From the NCBI GenBank assembly GCA_028386065.3, contig JAKUCV010005725.1:1-64000 (forward strand): a stretch of 64,000 nucleotides of DNA, given 5' to 3'. Under the pieces are notes generated by a model. It had not been told where the DNA came from and searched no databases. It was given only the letters and a program-made list of their open reading frames with translations. Below are positions 9,941-22,240 of the stretch, in pieces (the first letter of the stretch is position 1; each line of letters begins with the position of its first letter). The stretch is from Turnera subulata. Taxonomy: Eukaryota > Streptophyta > Magnoliopsida > Malpighiales > Passifloraceae. The translations under genes were made by a program, and so were the position numbers.

Positions 9941-11751
9941 TGTCACGCCCCGTCAACGCGTGACCGGCCAGGTATCCGGCGCACCCAAGGGGTTAGCGCA
10001 GGGCACCCAAAGGCCTACACCTGACGCCAGGCAGAGGCTGGCTATATGGGCAGAGGCAATCATCATACAACGAGCAACAATTTAACAATACTATAAGGAA
10101 TTCGAACTCAAGGTCAAACAGCCGGCTCTTGTATACATTATTTGAGTTACAAAAGTGGGGCACTACGTGTACTGTTTATTAAGCCAATTCACTTAGGTTT
10201 ATATATACACAAAGTCAGGATTGGCTAAGTACCCATCATCTACAAAATGCACCACCCGGGTCTACCCACACCAAGCTCGTCTTGCTTTCCTATTCCTGAA
10301 ACAAGGGGTGGAAAGAAGGGGGGTGAGTCCACGACTCAGTAAGAGGATGGTCATACCAGTAGGTAGAAACGATACACATAAGCAGGAAACAACAACCAAC
10401 AATACTTCTCAAGATGCCGCCGTGATCAGCCCACGGGTAAGCTGTCCGGTGTGTGTACTGAGCCTACTTGCAAGGTTTGACAGCCTGCTCACCGTGTTAC
10501 TCCTTAACCCATAGCCCCACGTACGAGGCTTACCAGAAGTCACGGGAAGTGCACGTGACTTGCTGCCACAACCAAGCACAGCGCCCAGCACACACCCCGC
10601 CTCCACATATTGACCATGCAGCCATCTTGTACCGCAAGGTCCCTCATCCACATATATATATATATAACCACAATGTGCAAATGCAATGAATGCAAGTGCT
10701 ATGCATGCAATGCATAGCCCGATTATCGGGTTCGTATAAATATAAGCCAAGGCATAACCACAATAAAGCACCCCACTATAGTTGCTACCACAAGCACGTT
10801 GGGGTTATCAACCAACAAATATGCACCATCAACAACCACAGGTATGCAACCCAACTTACACAAAGTTAGACCTCACTAGGTCCTTCACCCTCCTTTGATG
10901 CACCTTGAGCTTTAGCTCCTGCCCACACATAAAATCACATTAGCATCAAGTATAATAGCACTTGGACAACAAAGCATCAACTAAGAAACATTCACATATT
11001 AGTGCTTAGTCCCTCAGTGTACCCTTTGGCTCGCCAGTAGGCCAGCCAGGGAACCAAGGGCGCACCAGCTGGGCCACTAGATCACCTACGGTTGCCTACT
11101 GTACGATTGGTGCACCAATTGGCCTCCCACAAGCCAATTGCGCACCAATACATTCAGCTAACACCCCCACGCAACCAGCAACCTTCACACAACTTAAACT
11201 CCTAGAATCCCAACTTTAGACTTCCCACAAAACCGAGTTGGTGCACTGTCCAAGCCTACAGCGCACCTAGCTACCCATTTTGCACCCAAACAAACCAGAT
11301 TTCCAACCCAGCTCACTTACCACTTCCTTTGTGTGCAAGAGTCTTGAGAAAACCTTGAGAATGGCTGAGTCCTTCTCCCCTGAGTTTCTCTCACGATTTT
11401 GGCACAAATGAGGGGTGAGGTGCTTGTTTGGGGCTGATAAGGCTAGGGCAAGCAGGTGACTAAGCAGCCACTTGCTGCCTCTTGCCCTCCTTCTGCCACC
11501 AAACCAAAGCAGCTCCCCACCTCTTGCTCCCCTTCTGCCACCAAGCCAAGCAACTCTCCACCTCAAGCTTTCTTTCTACCAACAAGACCATGCCAACTTG
11601 CCCCCTACTTAGCACACCCTAATCTGTGATTAAGGCTAATCGCACACTAATTAATCCATCCGAGCCAATTAGTGCCAAAGGGTTGCCTACCGGAACCTAC
11701 ACCCGTCCCTCATCAAGTAAACACTTTGGGCATGTTATACAGGTTATTACA
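9941..11751 (-). repeat. 3' LTR of Tekay-like element
   Basis: Begins at 9941 on the plus strand with TGTCACGCCCCG and ends ...TTATTACA at 11751. Nearly identical to 16698-18509. Small ORFs within it occur in both copies and look non-coding. An (AT)n run near 10650 may contain the promoter TATA on the minus strand. Confidence 0.95.
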
Positions 11752-11765
11752 TCACCTCTCCCTTA
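11752..11765 (-). other. polypurine tract of Tekay-like element
   Basis: The minus strand reads TAAGGGAGAGGTGA directly before the LTR start TGTAATAACC, as needed for plus-strand priming. Confidence 0.75.
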
Positions 11766-14700
11766 TATAAAATTCGTCCTCGAATTTACCTGAGAATAAA
11801 TGCGGATATTTGTGCATCATTTCCTGTTCCGATTCCCACGTAGCTTCTTTCCCTGTAGCGTCTTCCCAAATAACTTTAACAGACACTATATCTTTATTCC
11901 GCAATCTGCGCACTTGTCTATCAATGACCTGAATAGGCTGTGCTTCATAGGTTAGTTCTTCCCCCAATTGGACTTCCTGCGGAGTGAGTATGTGTGTTGG
12001 ATCAGGTATGTATTTCCGCAACATGGACACATGAAACACCGGGTGGACTCCCGCTAAGTTTGGTGGAAGAGCAAGCCGATATGCCACCGGGCCAACCCTC
12101 TCAAGTATCTCAAATGGGCCAACATAGCGGGGTCCTAGTTTACCCTTCTTTCCAAACCGAATAACTTTCTTGATAGGGGAAACTTTTAAGAACACCATAT
12201 CCCCCTCCGAAAATTCTAAGTCCCGTCTTCTATTGTCTCCATAAGATTTCTGTCTACTCTGGGCAGCAACCAAATTTTCACGGGCAATTCTCACCTTTTC
12301 AGTAGTGAGTTGAACAATCTCTGGACCGAGCAACTTCCTTACTCCTACCTCATCCCAACATATTGGTGTGCGGCATCTTCGCCCATATAAAGCTTCATAC
12401 GGTGCCATACCAATGCTAGATTGGTAACTATTGTTATAAGCAAATTCCACTAACGAGAGGTACTTGCTCCAATTGTCCCCATAATTTAGCACACATGCCC
12501 GTAACATATCCTCCAAAATTTGTATCACCCGTTCACTCTGTCCGTCAGTTTGTGGGTGAAATGCAGTGCTCAAGTCAAGTTGGGTTCCCATTGCTTCCTG
12601 GAAGCTGCGCCAAAATTTAGATGTGAACTGTGGTCCTCGGTCAGAAACTATCGAATTCGGCACACCATGTAACCTCACAATTCCATCAATATAAACTTGA
12701 GCTAGTTTGGCAAAGTTATAAGTAGTTTTCACCGGAAGAAAGTGAGCAGACTTTGTTAATCTGTCCACAATCACCCAGATAGAGTCAAATCCACCGGCTG
12801 TTCGAGGCAGCCCCACAACAAAATCCATAGTGATTTTCTCCCATTTCCATTCTGGAATAGGCAATGGCTGGAGTAATCCCGGCACTTTTTGATGTTCTCC
12901 TTTAACCTGCTGACAAGTGAGACATTTAGCTACATATTCTGCCACATCTCGTTTCATATTGTTCCACCAATAGTGTTGCTTAAGATCATGGTACATCTTG
13001 GTGGAACCTGGGTGCATAGTATATCGAGTCTGATGTGCCTCACCCAAGAGCTTATTGCGGAAACCCCCAACATCAGGAACATACATCCTTGAATTAAATT
13101 TTAGAATGCCATCATCCGAAACAATAAATCCCGGCATTTCCCCCCGAGCAGCCTTCTCTTTCCACAGCTTTGTTTCTGAGTCCTCCTCTTGTGCTTTGGA
13201 AATCTCTTCCTTTAGGATGGGACGCACTTGGTAATGCGCCAACAATGCTCCCGATTCAGCTACCGCACATTCCAAGCCTTGGTCCATTAACTTGTGCCAT
13301 ATCCTGACTGAGGGTCTTCTGTCCAAACTAAGATGTGCTAAACTACCAACAGATTTCCGACTCAAGGCATCAGCTACAATATTTGCTTTCCCCGGGTGAT
13401 ACTTAATAACACAGTCGTAATCTTTGAGTAATTCAACCCATCTCCGCTGCCTCAGGTTTAAGTCTCGTTGCTCCATTATGTACTTTAAACTTTTATGGTC
13501 AGTATAGATTTCACAGGGCTCCCCATACAGATAATGCCTCCAAATTTTTAAAGCGAACACCACTGCTGCCATCTCAAGATCGTGCACCGGGTAGTTCTCT
13601 TCATTTTTCTTAAGTTTCCGAGACGCATAAGCAATCACCCTGCCATCTTGCATTAAAACACAGCCCAAGCCGACCCTCGACGCATCACAATATACGGTAT
13701 ACACACCATCTTCTTTAGGCAACGCAAGTATTGGTGCTGTGGTTAACCTGTGTTTCAGCTCCTGGAAACTAGCCTCGCAAGCATCAGTCCACACAAATTG
13801 TTTCTTCTTTTGAGTCAGCCCACACAATGGTGCGGCGATAGAAGAAAAGCCCTTGACAAAACGACGGTAGTAACCTGCCAGTCCAAGGAAACTCCGTACT
13901 TCTGTCACATTGGTCGGCCTCGGCCATTTTACAACTGCTTCCACTTTCTGTGGGTCTACCTCAATACCATCAGCTGATATCACATGGCCTAAGAATGATA
14001 CTCTTTCCAACCAAAACTCACACTTAGAAAATTTGGCAAACAATTTCTGTTCCCGTAAGATTTGCAACACAATTCTCAAATGTATCTCATGCTCCTCCTT
14101 AGTTTTAGAGTAGACCAGTACATCATCAATAAACACAATCACAAACTTGTCAAGGTATTGCTTAAACACCCGATTCATCAAGTCCATGAATGCCGCAGGT
14201 GCATTGGTCAGACCAAATGGCATCACCAAAAATTCGTAATGCCCATACCGTGTTCGAAAAGCTGTTATTCGGACATCCTCCTCCTTGATTCTCAACTGAT
14301 GATATCCTGACCTCAAATCAATTTTCAAAAAATGCTTCGCCCCCTGCAACTAATCAAACAAATCATCGATACGGGGCAGTGGATACTTATTTCGAACAGT
14401 CAGCTTGTTCAATTGCCGATAGTCAATACACATTCTCATCGTGCCATCCTTCTTCTTGACAAACAAAACAGGAGCTCCCCACGGGGACACACTAGGTCTG
14501 ATAAACCCTTTGTCCAACAAATCCTGCAATTGAGTTTTCAACTCCCGCAACTCAGTCGGGGCCATTCGATATGGTGTAATTGATACGGGTTCTGCCCCTG
14601 GCACAAGCTCAACACCAAACTCAATTTCACGTTTCGGTGGTAATCCCGACAAATCCTCAGGAAAAACATCAAGAAATTCATTGACAATAGAAACTTGATC

Positions 14701-16566
14701 AATTGAAATTTTCTGCTCACCTTCACTTTGCACCGATGCCAAATACAAGCAGCTTGTTTGTCGCGCCACCCGAGCTGCCTTCACCGCAGAAATTATTTGG
14801 GGTTGGGGTGAGATGAAATTCCCTTGAAAGATAAATTCTGTCTCCCCAGTGGGCTGAAACTTCACTGTCTTGTTGACACAATCGACACGAGCACCATACC
14901 GGGTCAACCAATCCATGCCCAGTAATACATCAAAATCTGCCATTGGTAACAGCAACAAATCTGCTGGCATATGATGATCCATCACAGATATATCACATTC
15001 TTGGTACACCCTATCCACATAAACACGCTCATCCAGAGGTGTGTACACAGCTAACGGACTACCCAAATTGCTAGGCGCTTCCTCAAAGTACTTGGCAAAA
15101 TGTGAATTAACAAAGGAGTGCGTACACCCCGTATCAATTAAACACAAAGCAGGGCAAGAATTAACTTTCATTATACCTGTCACAGTGGCATTGGAGGCTT
15201 TAGCATCTTCCTGGGTCATGCAAAACACACGAGCCTGCCCCTGGCCCGGTTGGTAGCTACTCCCTCTACCAATTGATCCGCGACCAGCACCTCCTCTGCC
15301 TCGGAATGATGACTGGCTATCAGCCCGTTGCGGCCTAGGTGGTGGTGAGGCCACACTAGACGCCACAGATGGTTGTCCAATAGGGCACTCCTTAGCTACA
15401 TGTCCCGACTGCCCACACATATAGCATAGATTTTGGGTCGCCAAACATTCTCGAGCCATATGCCCAAACCGGCCACACCTATAGCATTGATTATTGGATC
15501 CCATTGGTGCACTTTGTGTACCTCTGAATTGACTATTCTTAGGGACCATTGGATTCACAGCAACACTTGGGGCACGATAGCTTGAACTGCCTTGGAATTT
15601 TGCTCTCGGCAAAGTTCCCCACATGCCCACCTTTCCTCTTCCCCGGAACTGTCCAGCACCAGCAGTAAAGCTTTGCTGACTTTGTAAGCCTTCCTGCTTG
15701 GTCCGCTTAGCACTCATGGTCTCAACACTATCCTCACAGGCCCTTGCTTCAACTGCCCTCGCTTTATCAACTACAGCAGCATACGAGAGAAAATCATGTG
15801 CAACCACAGAGTTATAGATAGAGGTCTTCAACCCACGAATAAATCTCTTAATTTTCCCCCGTTCATCCGGAACTAAGTGCATAGCATACTTAGACAACTT
15901 TGTGAATTTTGAGTCATATTCGGTCACAGTCAAGTCCCCTTGCTTTAAAGACTCAAACTCATATGCTTTCTTGTCCCTAACACTTTCAGGCAGAAACCGT
16001 GCTAGGAACATTTCGGAGAACTCGCTCCATGTCAAGGGTTCTGCACCAGCCAGCCTTTCTCTCCTCTTAGATTGGTACCAGTTGTTAGCATCCTCTTTTA
16101 ACCGAAAGGCAGCAAACCCTACCGCTCTATGATCAGTACATCCCATTACCTCACAGCACTTCCAAATTTCTTCCAGAAACAGTTGTGGGTCTTCATGTTC
16201 AGCACCCGTATATATTGGTGGATCAAGCTTCATAAAAGTAAGCAACGGAGGATCACTGTGACTTTGCTGGCCTTGCTGATTTTGCTGGCCCCTTCCCTCA
16301 TCATGCCTCCTTTCAGCCACTATTTCTGTTAGCTTCTCGATAGCCCGGTTTACACCGTGCAAGCCAGCTTTCAGCACCTCTAATGGCATTTCCTGAGATG
16401 CATCTGAGTACTCTGCTTCACTAGGCAACTCATCACTAGCCGCCCCCGGAACATAAGTCTCATCATCAACATCCTGGGCATCCTGTACGGATTGCACATC
16501 CGGGGCAACAACATCAGCAAATACTTCCTTTCTCGATTTCCTCTTTGACGGCTTACCTGCATACAA
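11752..16566 (-). pseudogene. Tekay-like gag-pol polyprotein with a single in-frame stop
   Basis: About 1604 codons in one frame, broken only by a TAG at 14350-14352 between the start of RT and its SGY motif. Read from 16566 down: gag capsid domain ([20 protein letters not shown]); two CCHC knuckles ([28 protein letters not shown]); aspartic protease with [12 protein letters not shown] with FIDDVLVYS; RNase H; integrase with an HHCC zinc finger (H...H...[11 protein letters not shown]) and a DDE core (GRP-type spacing with ISDRGPQF as IVSDRGPQF); and a C-terminal chromodomain-like segment ([16 protein letters not shown]). The first codon of the open frame, at 16566, is TTG; the first in-frame ATG is at 16389, about residue 60, so the true gag start is uncertain. 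The stop looks like a single CAG-to-TAG change. Read-through would be needed for a full product. Confidence 0.93.
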
Positions 16567-16679
16567 GGTACAAGAAAACCAACACTTTAAAATCAGCTCT
16601 CACCATCCCACGGTCTCTACTGATGGGTATCAACCTATAGCATCATTTTTAGCCTAGGCCCCTTAACAACAATTAAACC

Positions 16680-16697
16680 ATGCTCCGCTACCAAAAT
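16680..16697 (-). other. primer-binding site of Tekay-like element
   Basis: The minus strand reads TTTTGGTAGCGGAGCA one base after the 5' LTR. TGGTAGCGGAGC resembles the initiator-Met site TGGTATCAGAGC with changes. The same site follows the LTR at 62385. Confidence 0.65.
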
Positions 16698-18509
16698 TGT
16701 CACGCCCCGTCAACGCGTGACCGGCCAGGTATCCGGCGCACCCAAGGGGTTAGCGCAGGGCACCCAAAGGCCTACACCTGACGCCAGGCAGAGGCTGGCT
16801 ATATGGGCAGAGGCAATCATCATACAACGAGCAACAATTTGACAATACTATAAGGAATTCGAACTCAAGGTCAAACAGCCGGCTCTTGTATACATTATTT
16901 GAGTTACAAAAGTGGGGCACTACGTGTACTGTTTATTAAGCCAATTCACTTAGGTTTATATATACACACAAGTCAGGATTGGCTAAGTACCCATCATCTA
17001 CAAAACGCGCCACTCGGGTCTACCCACACCAAGCTCGTCTTGCTTTCCTATTCCTGAAACAAGGGGTGGAAAGAAGGGGGGTGAGTCCACGACTCAGTAA
17101 GAGGATGGTCATACCAGTAGGTAGAAACGATACACATAAGCAGGAAACAACAACCAACAATACTTCTCAAGATGCCGCCGTGATCAGCCCACGGGTAAGC
17201 TGTCCGGTGTGTGTACTGAGCCTACTTGCAAGGTTTGACAGCCCTGCTCACCGTGTTACTCCTTAACCCACAGCCCCACGTACGAGGCTTACCAGAAGTC
17301 ACGGGAAGTGCACGTGACTTGCTGCCACAACCAAGCACAGCGCCCAGCACACACCCCGCCTCCACATATTGACCATGCAGCCATCTTGTACCGCAAGGTC
17401 CCTCATCCACATATATATATATATAACCACAATGTGCAAATGCAATGTATGCAAGTGCTATGCATGCAATGCATAGCCCGATTATCGGGTTCGTATAAAT
17501 ATAAGCCAAGGCATAACCACAATAAAGCACCCCACTATTGGTGCTACCACAAGCACGTTGGGGTTATCAACCAACAAATATGCACCATCAACAACCACAG
17601 GTATGCAACCCAACTTACACAAAGTTAGACCTCACTAGGTCCTTCACCCTCCTTTGATGCACCTTGAGCTTTAGCTCCTGCCCACACATAAAATCACATT
17701 AGCATCAAGTATAATAGCACTTGGACAACAAAGCATCAACTAAGAAACATTCACATATTAGTGCTTAGTCCCTCAGTGTACCCTTTGGCTCGCCAGTAGG
17801 CCAGCCAGGGAACCAAGGGCGCACCAGCTGGGCTACTAGATCACCTATGGTTGCCTACTGTACGATTGGTGCACCAATTGGCCTCCCACAAGCCAATTGC
17901 GCACCAATACATTCAGCTAACACCCCCACGCAACCAGCAACCTTCACACAACTTAAACTCATAGAATCCCAACTTTAGACTTCCCACAAAACCGAGTTGG
18001 TGCACTGTCCAAGCCTACAGCGCACCTAGCTACCCATTTTGCACCCAAACAAACCAGATTTCCAACCCAGCTCACTTACCACTTCCTTTGTGTGCAAGAG
18101 TCTTGAGAAAACCTTGAGAATGGCTGAGTCCTTCTCCCCTGAGTTTCTCTCACGATTTTGGCACAAATGAGGGGTGAGGTGCTTGTTTGGGGCTGATAAG
18201 GCTAGGGCAAGCAGGTGACTAAGCAGCCACTTGCTGCCTCTTGCCTCTTTCTGCCACCAAACCAAAGCAGCTCCCCACCTCTTGCTCCCCTTCTGCCACC
18301 AAGCCAAGCAACTCTCCACCTCAAGCTTTCTTTATACCAACAAGACCATGCCAACTTGCCCCCTACTTAGCACACCCTAATCTGTGATTAAGGCTAATCG
18401 CACACTAATTAATCCATCCGAGCCAATTAGTGCCAAAGGGTTGCCTACCGGAACCTACACCCGTCCCTCATCAAGTAAACACTTTGGGCATGTTATACAG
18501 GTTATTACA
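16698..18509 (-). repeat. 5' LTR of Tekay-like element
   Basis: Mirror copy of 9941-11751, ending ...TTATTACA before the duplicated ACCCA. Differences between the two copies are scattered single bases plus a few 1-bp gaps. Confidence 0.95.
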
Positions 18510-18989
18510 ACCCAAACCCAATCTCCAGGCTCAAATCTCAGCAACTTGCACCCTCTATTGGCTCTTTGCACCACCTTTAGGTTTTTCTCTTCAATGTGCT
18601 GTATTGCCTTCTCATTATGGACTTAACCAACTTTGTTCTTTGCTGTCCATCTACATTCACAACATCTTTTAAAGAAATAGGAAACAAATCCAATGGAGTC
18701 AGTGGGTTAAAACCATAAATAATTTCAAAAGGTGAGAATCCAGTAGAAGAATGAATGCTCCTATTATAAGCAAACTCAACCATAGGCAACCACTCTTCCC
18801 AAGATTTCATATTCCTACCAACCACAGCACGCAATAGAGTGCCCAAAGTCCTGTTCACTACTTCAATTTGCCCATCTATTTGAGGGTGACAAGTAGTAGA
18901 AAATAACAACTTGGTCCCTAACTTACTCCATAGAACACGCCAAACGTGAGACAAGAATTTAGTGTCTCTATCATATATGATTGTCCTAG
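18510..18989 (-). pseudogene. old gypsy integrase, core domain (host fragment 2)
   Basis: The minus strand encodes [16 protein letters not shown], then [20 protein letters not shown] and the [21 protein letters not shown] block: the second Asp, the Glu region and the conserved tail of a gypsy DDE integrase. A frameshift near 18577 separates it from a further stretch leading into host fragment 1. The left edge is the Tekay target duplication and the right edge is the LTR of Tat element A, with its duplicated CCTAG at 18985-18989. It continues at 33635-33906 and 36732-37004. Confidence 0.9.
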
Positions 18990-20608
18990 TGTGAACACCC
19001 AAATTTGACCCACAAATATTTTCCTGATTTGGATTTCGAACATGCTTGAACTTCAGGATTAATGAGATGATTTGGTCTTGGGTTAGGGCATGGCAAGAAT
19101 TTAATTTAGTAGAATAAATATGTTTTGGTAAATTTAACCTTTATGTGTTTGAACTCTAGGATTAAGGAGATGATTTAATCTTAGGATAAAAATATATTAA
19201 TGTCTAGATGCACTAAAATATATTATTTCATTGCTTGGGCGTTCTTATTTAATTTTAACCCAATCATATTGAGATGATTTATTTTTGGGTTAGGAATGAA
19301 TTTAGAAGTCCAAGTTAATGAGATATGATTTTTCCAGAGTTGAATAGCCCATAAACACATTACTTGCAGACCAATTTTAGCTACGATTTTCGTGAAAAAT
19401 CAGAGTTAAATCATCTTTTAATGGTAAATGTGTTTCTGGTATGATTTGAGCATAAAATAGGAACTTAATGTGTAATCAATCAATTAGGAGATGATTGGGG
19501 GAGTACAAATCAAGAAAAGAGGTGATTTTGGGTTGATTTGGGGTTAATTACGCGGTGGGATCAAATCAGGGAGGAATTAAGAAAAATCAAGAGCAAAAAA
19601 GGAAAGAACGAGGAAACGCGGGGGTGCAGGGCGGCCATAGCGAGATGACCGCCGGGTCCTGGCAGCCATCCAGCCCATGACCACCGGCCCTGGCGGTCTT
19701 GGCGCCCAAAAATGCCCAGTTTCCCCAATTTTCGCCCCCTAATTTGATTCTACATGGTTTTGGCCCAGATTTTTGGCTGAGACCTTGGTCATTAAGCAGG
19801 TCCACGCCCCTACGCTCCCCAGAAAACTATAAATAGGGCCCCTATTCACATTTCAAAAGACCAATCACTCTTTACACACACACCCCCATAAGCTTTGTTG
19901 CTTGGAGAAACTCTACTTCTCCAAGCCTAGAAATCTTCTTATAGGCAGAAACTCTGGTGAAATTTTATGGGGAAGCATCAACAATAATCCAACAAGGATA
20001 GATCAAGTGGGGATTAACAATTGAGCTAAGGAGTGGGAAGAAGGTGGGTGGAGAACACAACCCAATCCAAGGAGCTAGAGGAGGGCTACAAGAGGTATTC
20101 TTAAATCCTTTGAATTTATCATTTGCTTGATGATTTGCTGATGCTTTTGCTGATGTGATTGCTGTGATGTTGACATAAGAACTACGTGGGCTTTGAACCC
20201 AGTCGCCGGGGTGTGTAGGTGGTCTCTAGTGGCGGAGATTCAAGCCCAATTATTTTATTTTCCCTTTTTTTTGTTTCAATTCCATTTTATTGTTTCTATG
20301 TGATTTGCTTCCACACAACACACACTTGTACAAGGCATACATATTTTCTTCAATTGCACAAAGTTTCGCCCCAACACGGATCGGTGCCTAACACCTTCCC
20401 ATCCGTGACGAACCCCCGGGCCCATTATCTTTGGCTCGCTAACCAGTTTCTTTAAAAGGAGTCATTGGGATTCAAGGAAGGGTTTTTCTCGAGTTTTGTC
20501 CCATAATAAAATTCGAGTGGCGACTCCAAAGATAATGGGTGTTGGTTAAAAGGAATGTGTAAAGGGAAAGGTGAGGAGACCCAAGTGATTTTGGGTCAGG
20601 TTCTCACA
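18990..20608 (+). repeat. 5' LTR of Tat element A
   Basis: 1619 bp. Hairpins with a TGAGATGAT-type loop lie at 19055-19079, 19158-19182 and 19256-19292. A GACCGCC/GGCGGTC block lies at about 19630-19705. A TATA box is at 19828. Confidence 0.95.
19828..19835 (+). promoter_or_regulatory. TATA box in LTR of Tat element A
   Basis: TATAAATA in the context CTATAAATAGGGCC, placed about 120-200 bp downstream of the GACCGCC block. The same box is at 49204 in the solo LTR. Confidence 0.7.
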
Positions 20609-20632
20609 GCTGGCCACTCCACTGGGGATTCT
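20609..20632 (+). other. primer-binding site region of Tat element A
   Basis: CTGGCCACTCCACTGGGGAT starts one base after the LTR. TGGCGACTCCACTGGGGA-type sites follow the 5' LTR in Tat/Ogre elements; one base differs here. A degraded copy is next to the 5' LTR of element B. Confidence 0.65.
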
Positions 20633-21122
20633 GAGGGTTTAAGAAACTTTGTGGAATCATTGAATTTTGTATGCCTTTTTATGTGTCATCATAAGTGCCT
20701 TGCATTCATGACAATTGATATGAAGCCTCTACCGTAAGAGGGCGAGGGAATCCAAATCCGCTACATGCTTTCCTTAAGTAATAGTGGTTTGGGTGAACCC
20801 GTTTCTCGATGCTTAGCAATGATGGGATTAATGGACCTTGGACCTCACGCGATACCCATTATAACATGTGAGTAGGTCAACATATTCCCTAGCGGCAATC
20901 TCTAGCCCCCAACCAGCTGCATACCTTAAGCATCTCATGCATAATGAATCAATAAGTGGTACGTGCATTTGGGTGATTATTGTTGTGAATTCAAGTAAGT
21001 GTAAATAGAGTGCCCCCTTTCATTCGTACATACCTAAAAAAAATCAACAAAAAAAATGTGTGTTAAGAGATCCCGTGGGTGCCTGAAACCTTCACATTCG
21101 TCTCCCCCAATACTAAGACAAG
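20633..21122 (+). other. untranslated leader of Tat element A
   Basis: No ORF is supported. The same leader, inverted, is at about 44030-44340 in element B, which shows A and B are one family. Confidence 0.7.
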
Positions 21123-22240
21123 ATGAGTGAAGAAAATACTACCAAGTTGGATGAGGTTATGGAATCCCTATTGAATGATCCCCTGTGAGGAATGCATTGA
21201 TAGCACTCAAGCAAGGAAGGAATGCGTCCCTTAGGAGTGATTTGGGACAAACTTTGAATCAAAGCATCGGGAATGGTGTTGAAGTGGCCCAAGACGGCGG
21301 TTCGGTGGTGCAAGAGCCGAAAGGAGATGAAGAGAGGCTCAAGAGAGTAGAAGAGCCGTTGAAGACCATGAAGAGAAAAGAGGATGATTGGGATTTAGAT
21401 CGCTTATCTTTGTTTCCCGAAGCTCGCTTGCCTGAAAAGTTCAAGATGCCAAAGACTGAGAAGTTTAATGGAATGGGATGTCCTACGACCCATTTGGAAA
21501 TCTATGTGGGGTTGTTGTAGCCTATGGGGATTGGGCCTGAATTGATGACCCAATTGTTCCAAAGAACTTTGTCGGGAACAGCTCTGAGATGGTTCATGAC
21601 TTCGGATGAGAGCAAGGTGAGCAAATGGGATGACATCTGTAGAGAGTTCTTGAGGGAATACAGCTACAACAATAAAGTGGACGTGACCAAGAGGGATCTT
21701 GAGATGACCAAACAAGAAGCCCAAGAAACTTTCTCTGCTTAAATTTCAAGGTGGCGCGGCATGACATCCTTAATGGTGAATAGGCTCACCGAAGAAGACC
21801 AAGTGCAAATGGTGATTAAGAACCTTCAGCTGATTTTTTGTGACCGCATGGTTGGCAACTATTATGCTAATTTTAGGGCACTAATTGAAACGGGAATACA
21901 ATTGGAAGACGCTATCAGTTCAGGGAAGATTAAGGTTTTAGCAGCTGCTCCCGCATTCAGGAGGAATATAAGTTCAGCCCAAAGAAAGAAGTCGGTCGGA
22001 GTGAACCATGTGACTGTTCAAGCTGGGTCTAAACCTAGAGATTTTGCCCCTTTGCCTATGACTTTGGGTAAAATGTTCAAAAAATATGTTGAGGAGGGTT
22101 TGCTACGACCTCTGGTACCTAAGCCTGATTCACCCATTAGAGGGGATCCAAGAAGATATTGTGAGTTCCATCAGGTGACTAGGCATACCACTGACGAGTG
22201 CTTTCAATGTCGCCACAAGATCCAAGATCTAGTGAAATGA
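21123..22240 (+). pseudogene. Tat element A gag
   Basis: Starts at the ATG of MSEENTTKLDEVMESLL (21123). It is broken by a frameshift near 21180 and in-frame stops near 21518 and 21740. The centre has the retrotransposon gag domain (FQRTLSGTALRWF...WDDICREFLREYSY) and, near the end, CEFHQVTRHTTDECFQ, the Tat-type C...H...C motif that replaces a classic knuckle. It makes up the N-terminal third of the former polyprotein. It cannot be translated intact. Confidence 0.85.

Larger units (their letters stand above)
9941..18509 (-). mobile_element. full-length Tekay/Del-like chromovirus (Ty3/gypsy), TSD ACCCA
   Basis: LTRs of 1811 and 1812 bp flank one long polyprotein. The 5-bp duplication ACCCA lies at 9936-9940 and 18510-18514. 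LTR ends are TGTAATAACC and GGGGCGTGACA on the minus strand. I count about 17-20 differences between the LTRs, roughly 99% identity, so this is a recent insertion. The internal order gag, protease, RT, RNase H, integrase, chromodomain is that of Tekay-type chromoviruses. It sits inside the integrase of an older gypsy element. Confidence 0.95.

Noticed and set aside
10221..10771. ORFs of 97 and 120 residues, repeated at 16979-17530
   Set aside because: They lie wholly in the Tekay LTRs, overlap on opposite strands and show no domain.
11267..11566. Minus-strand ORF of 99 residues, repeated at 18026-18319
   Set aside because: LTR sequence; the two copies differ by frame-affecting changes and composition is repetitive.
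9936..18514. Host gene interrupted by a transposon
   Set aside because: The flanking coding sequence on both sides is gypsy integrase, so the host is itself a retrotransposon.
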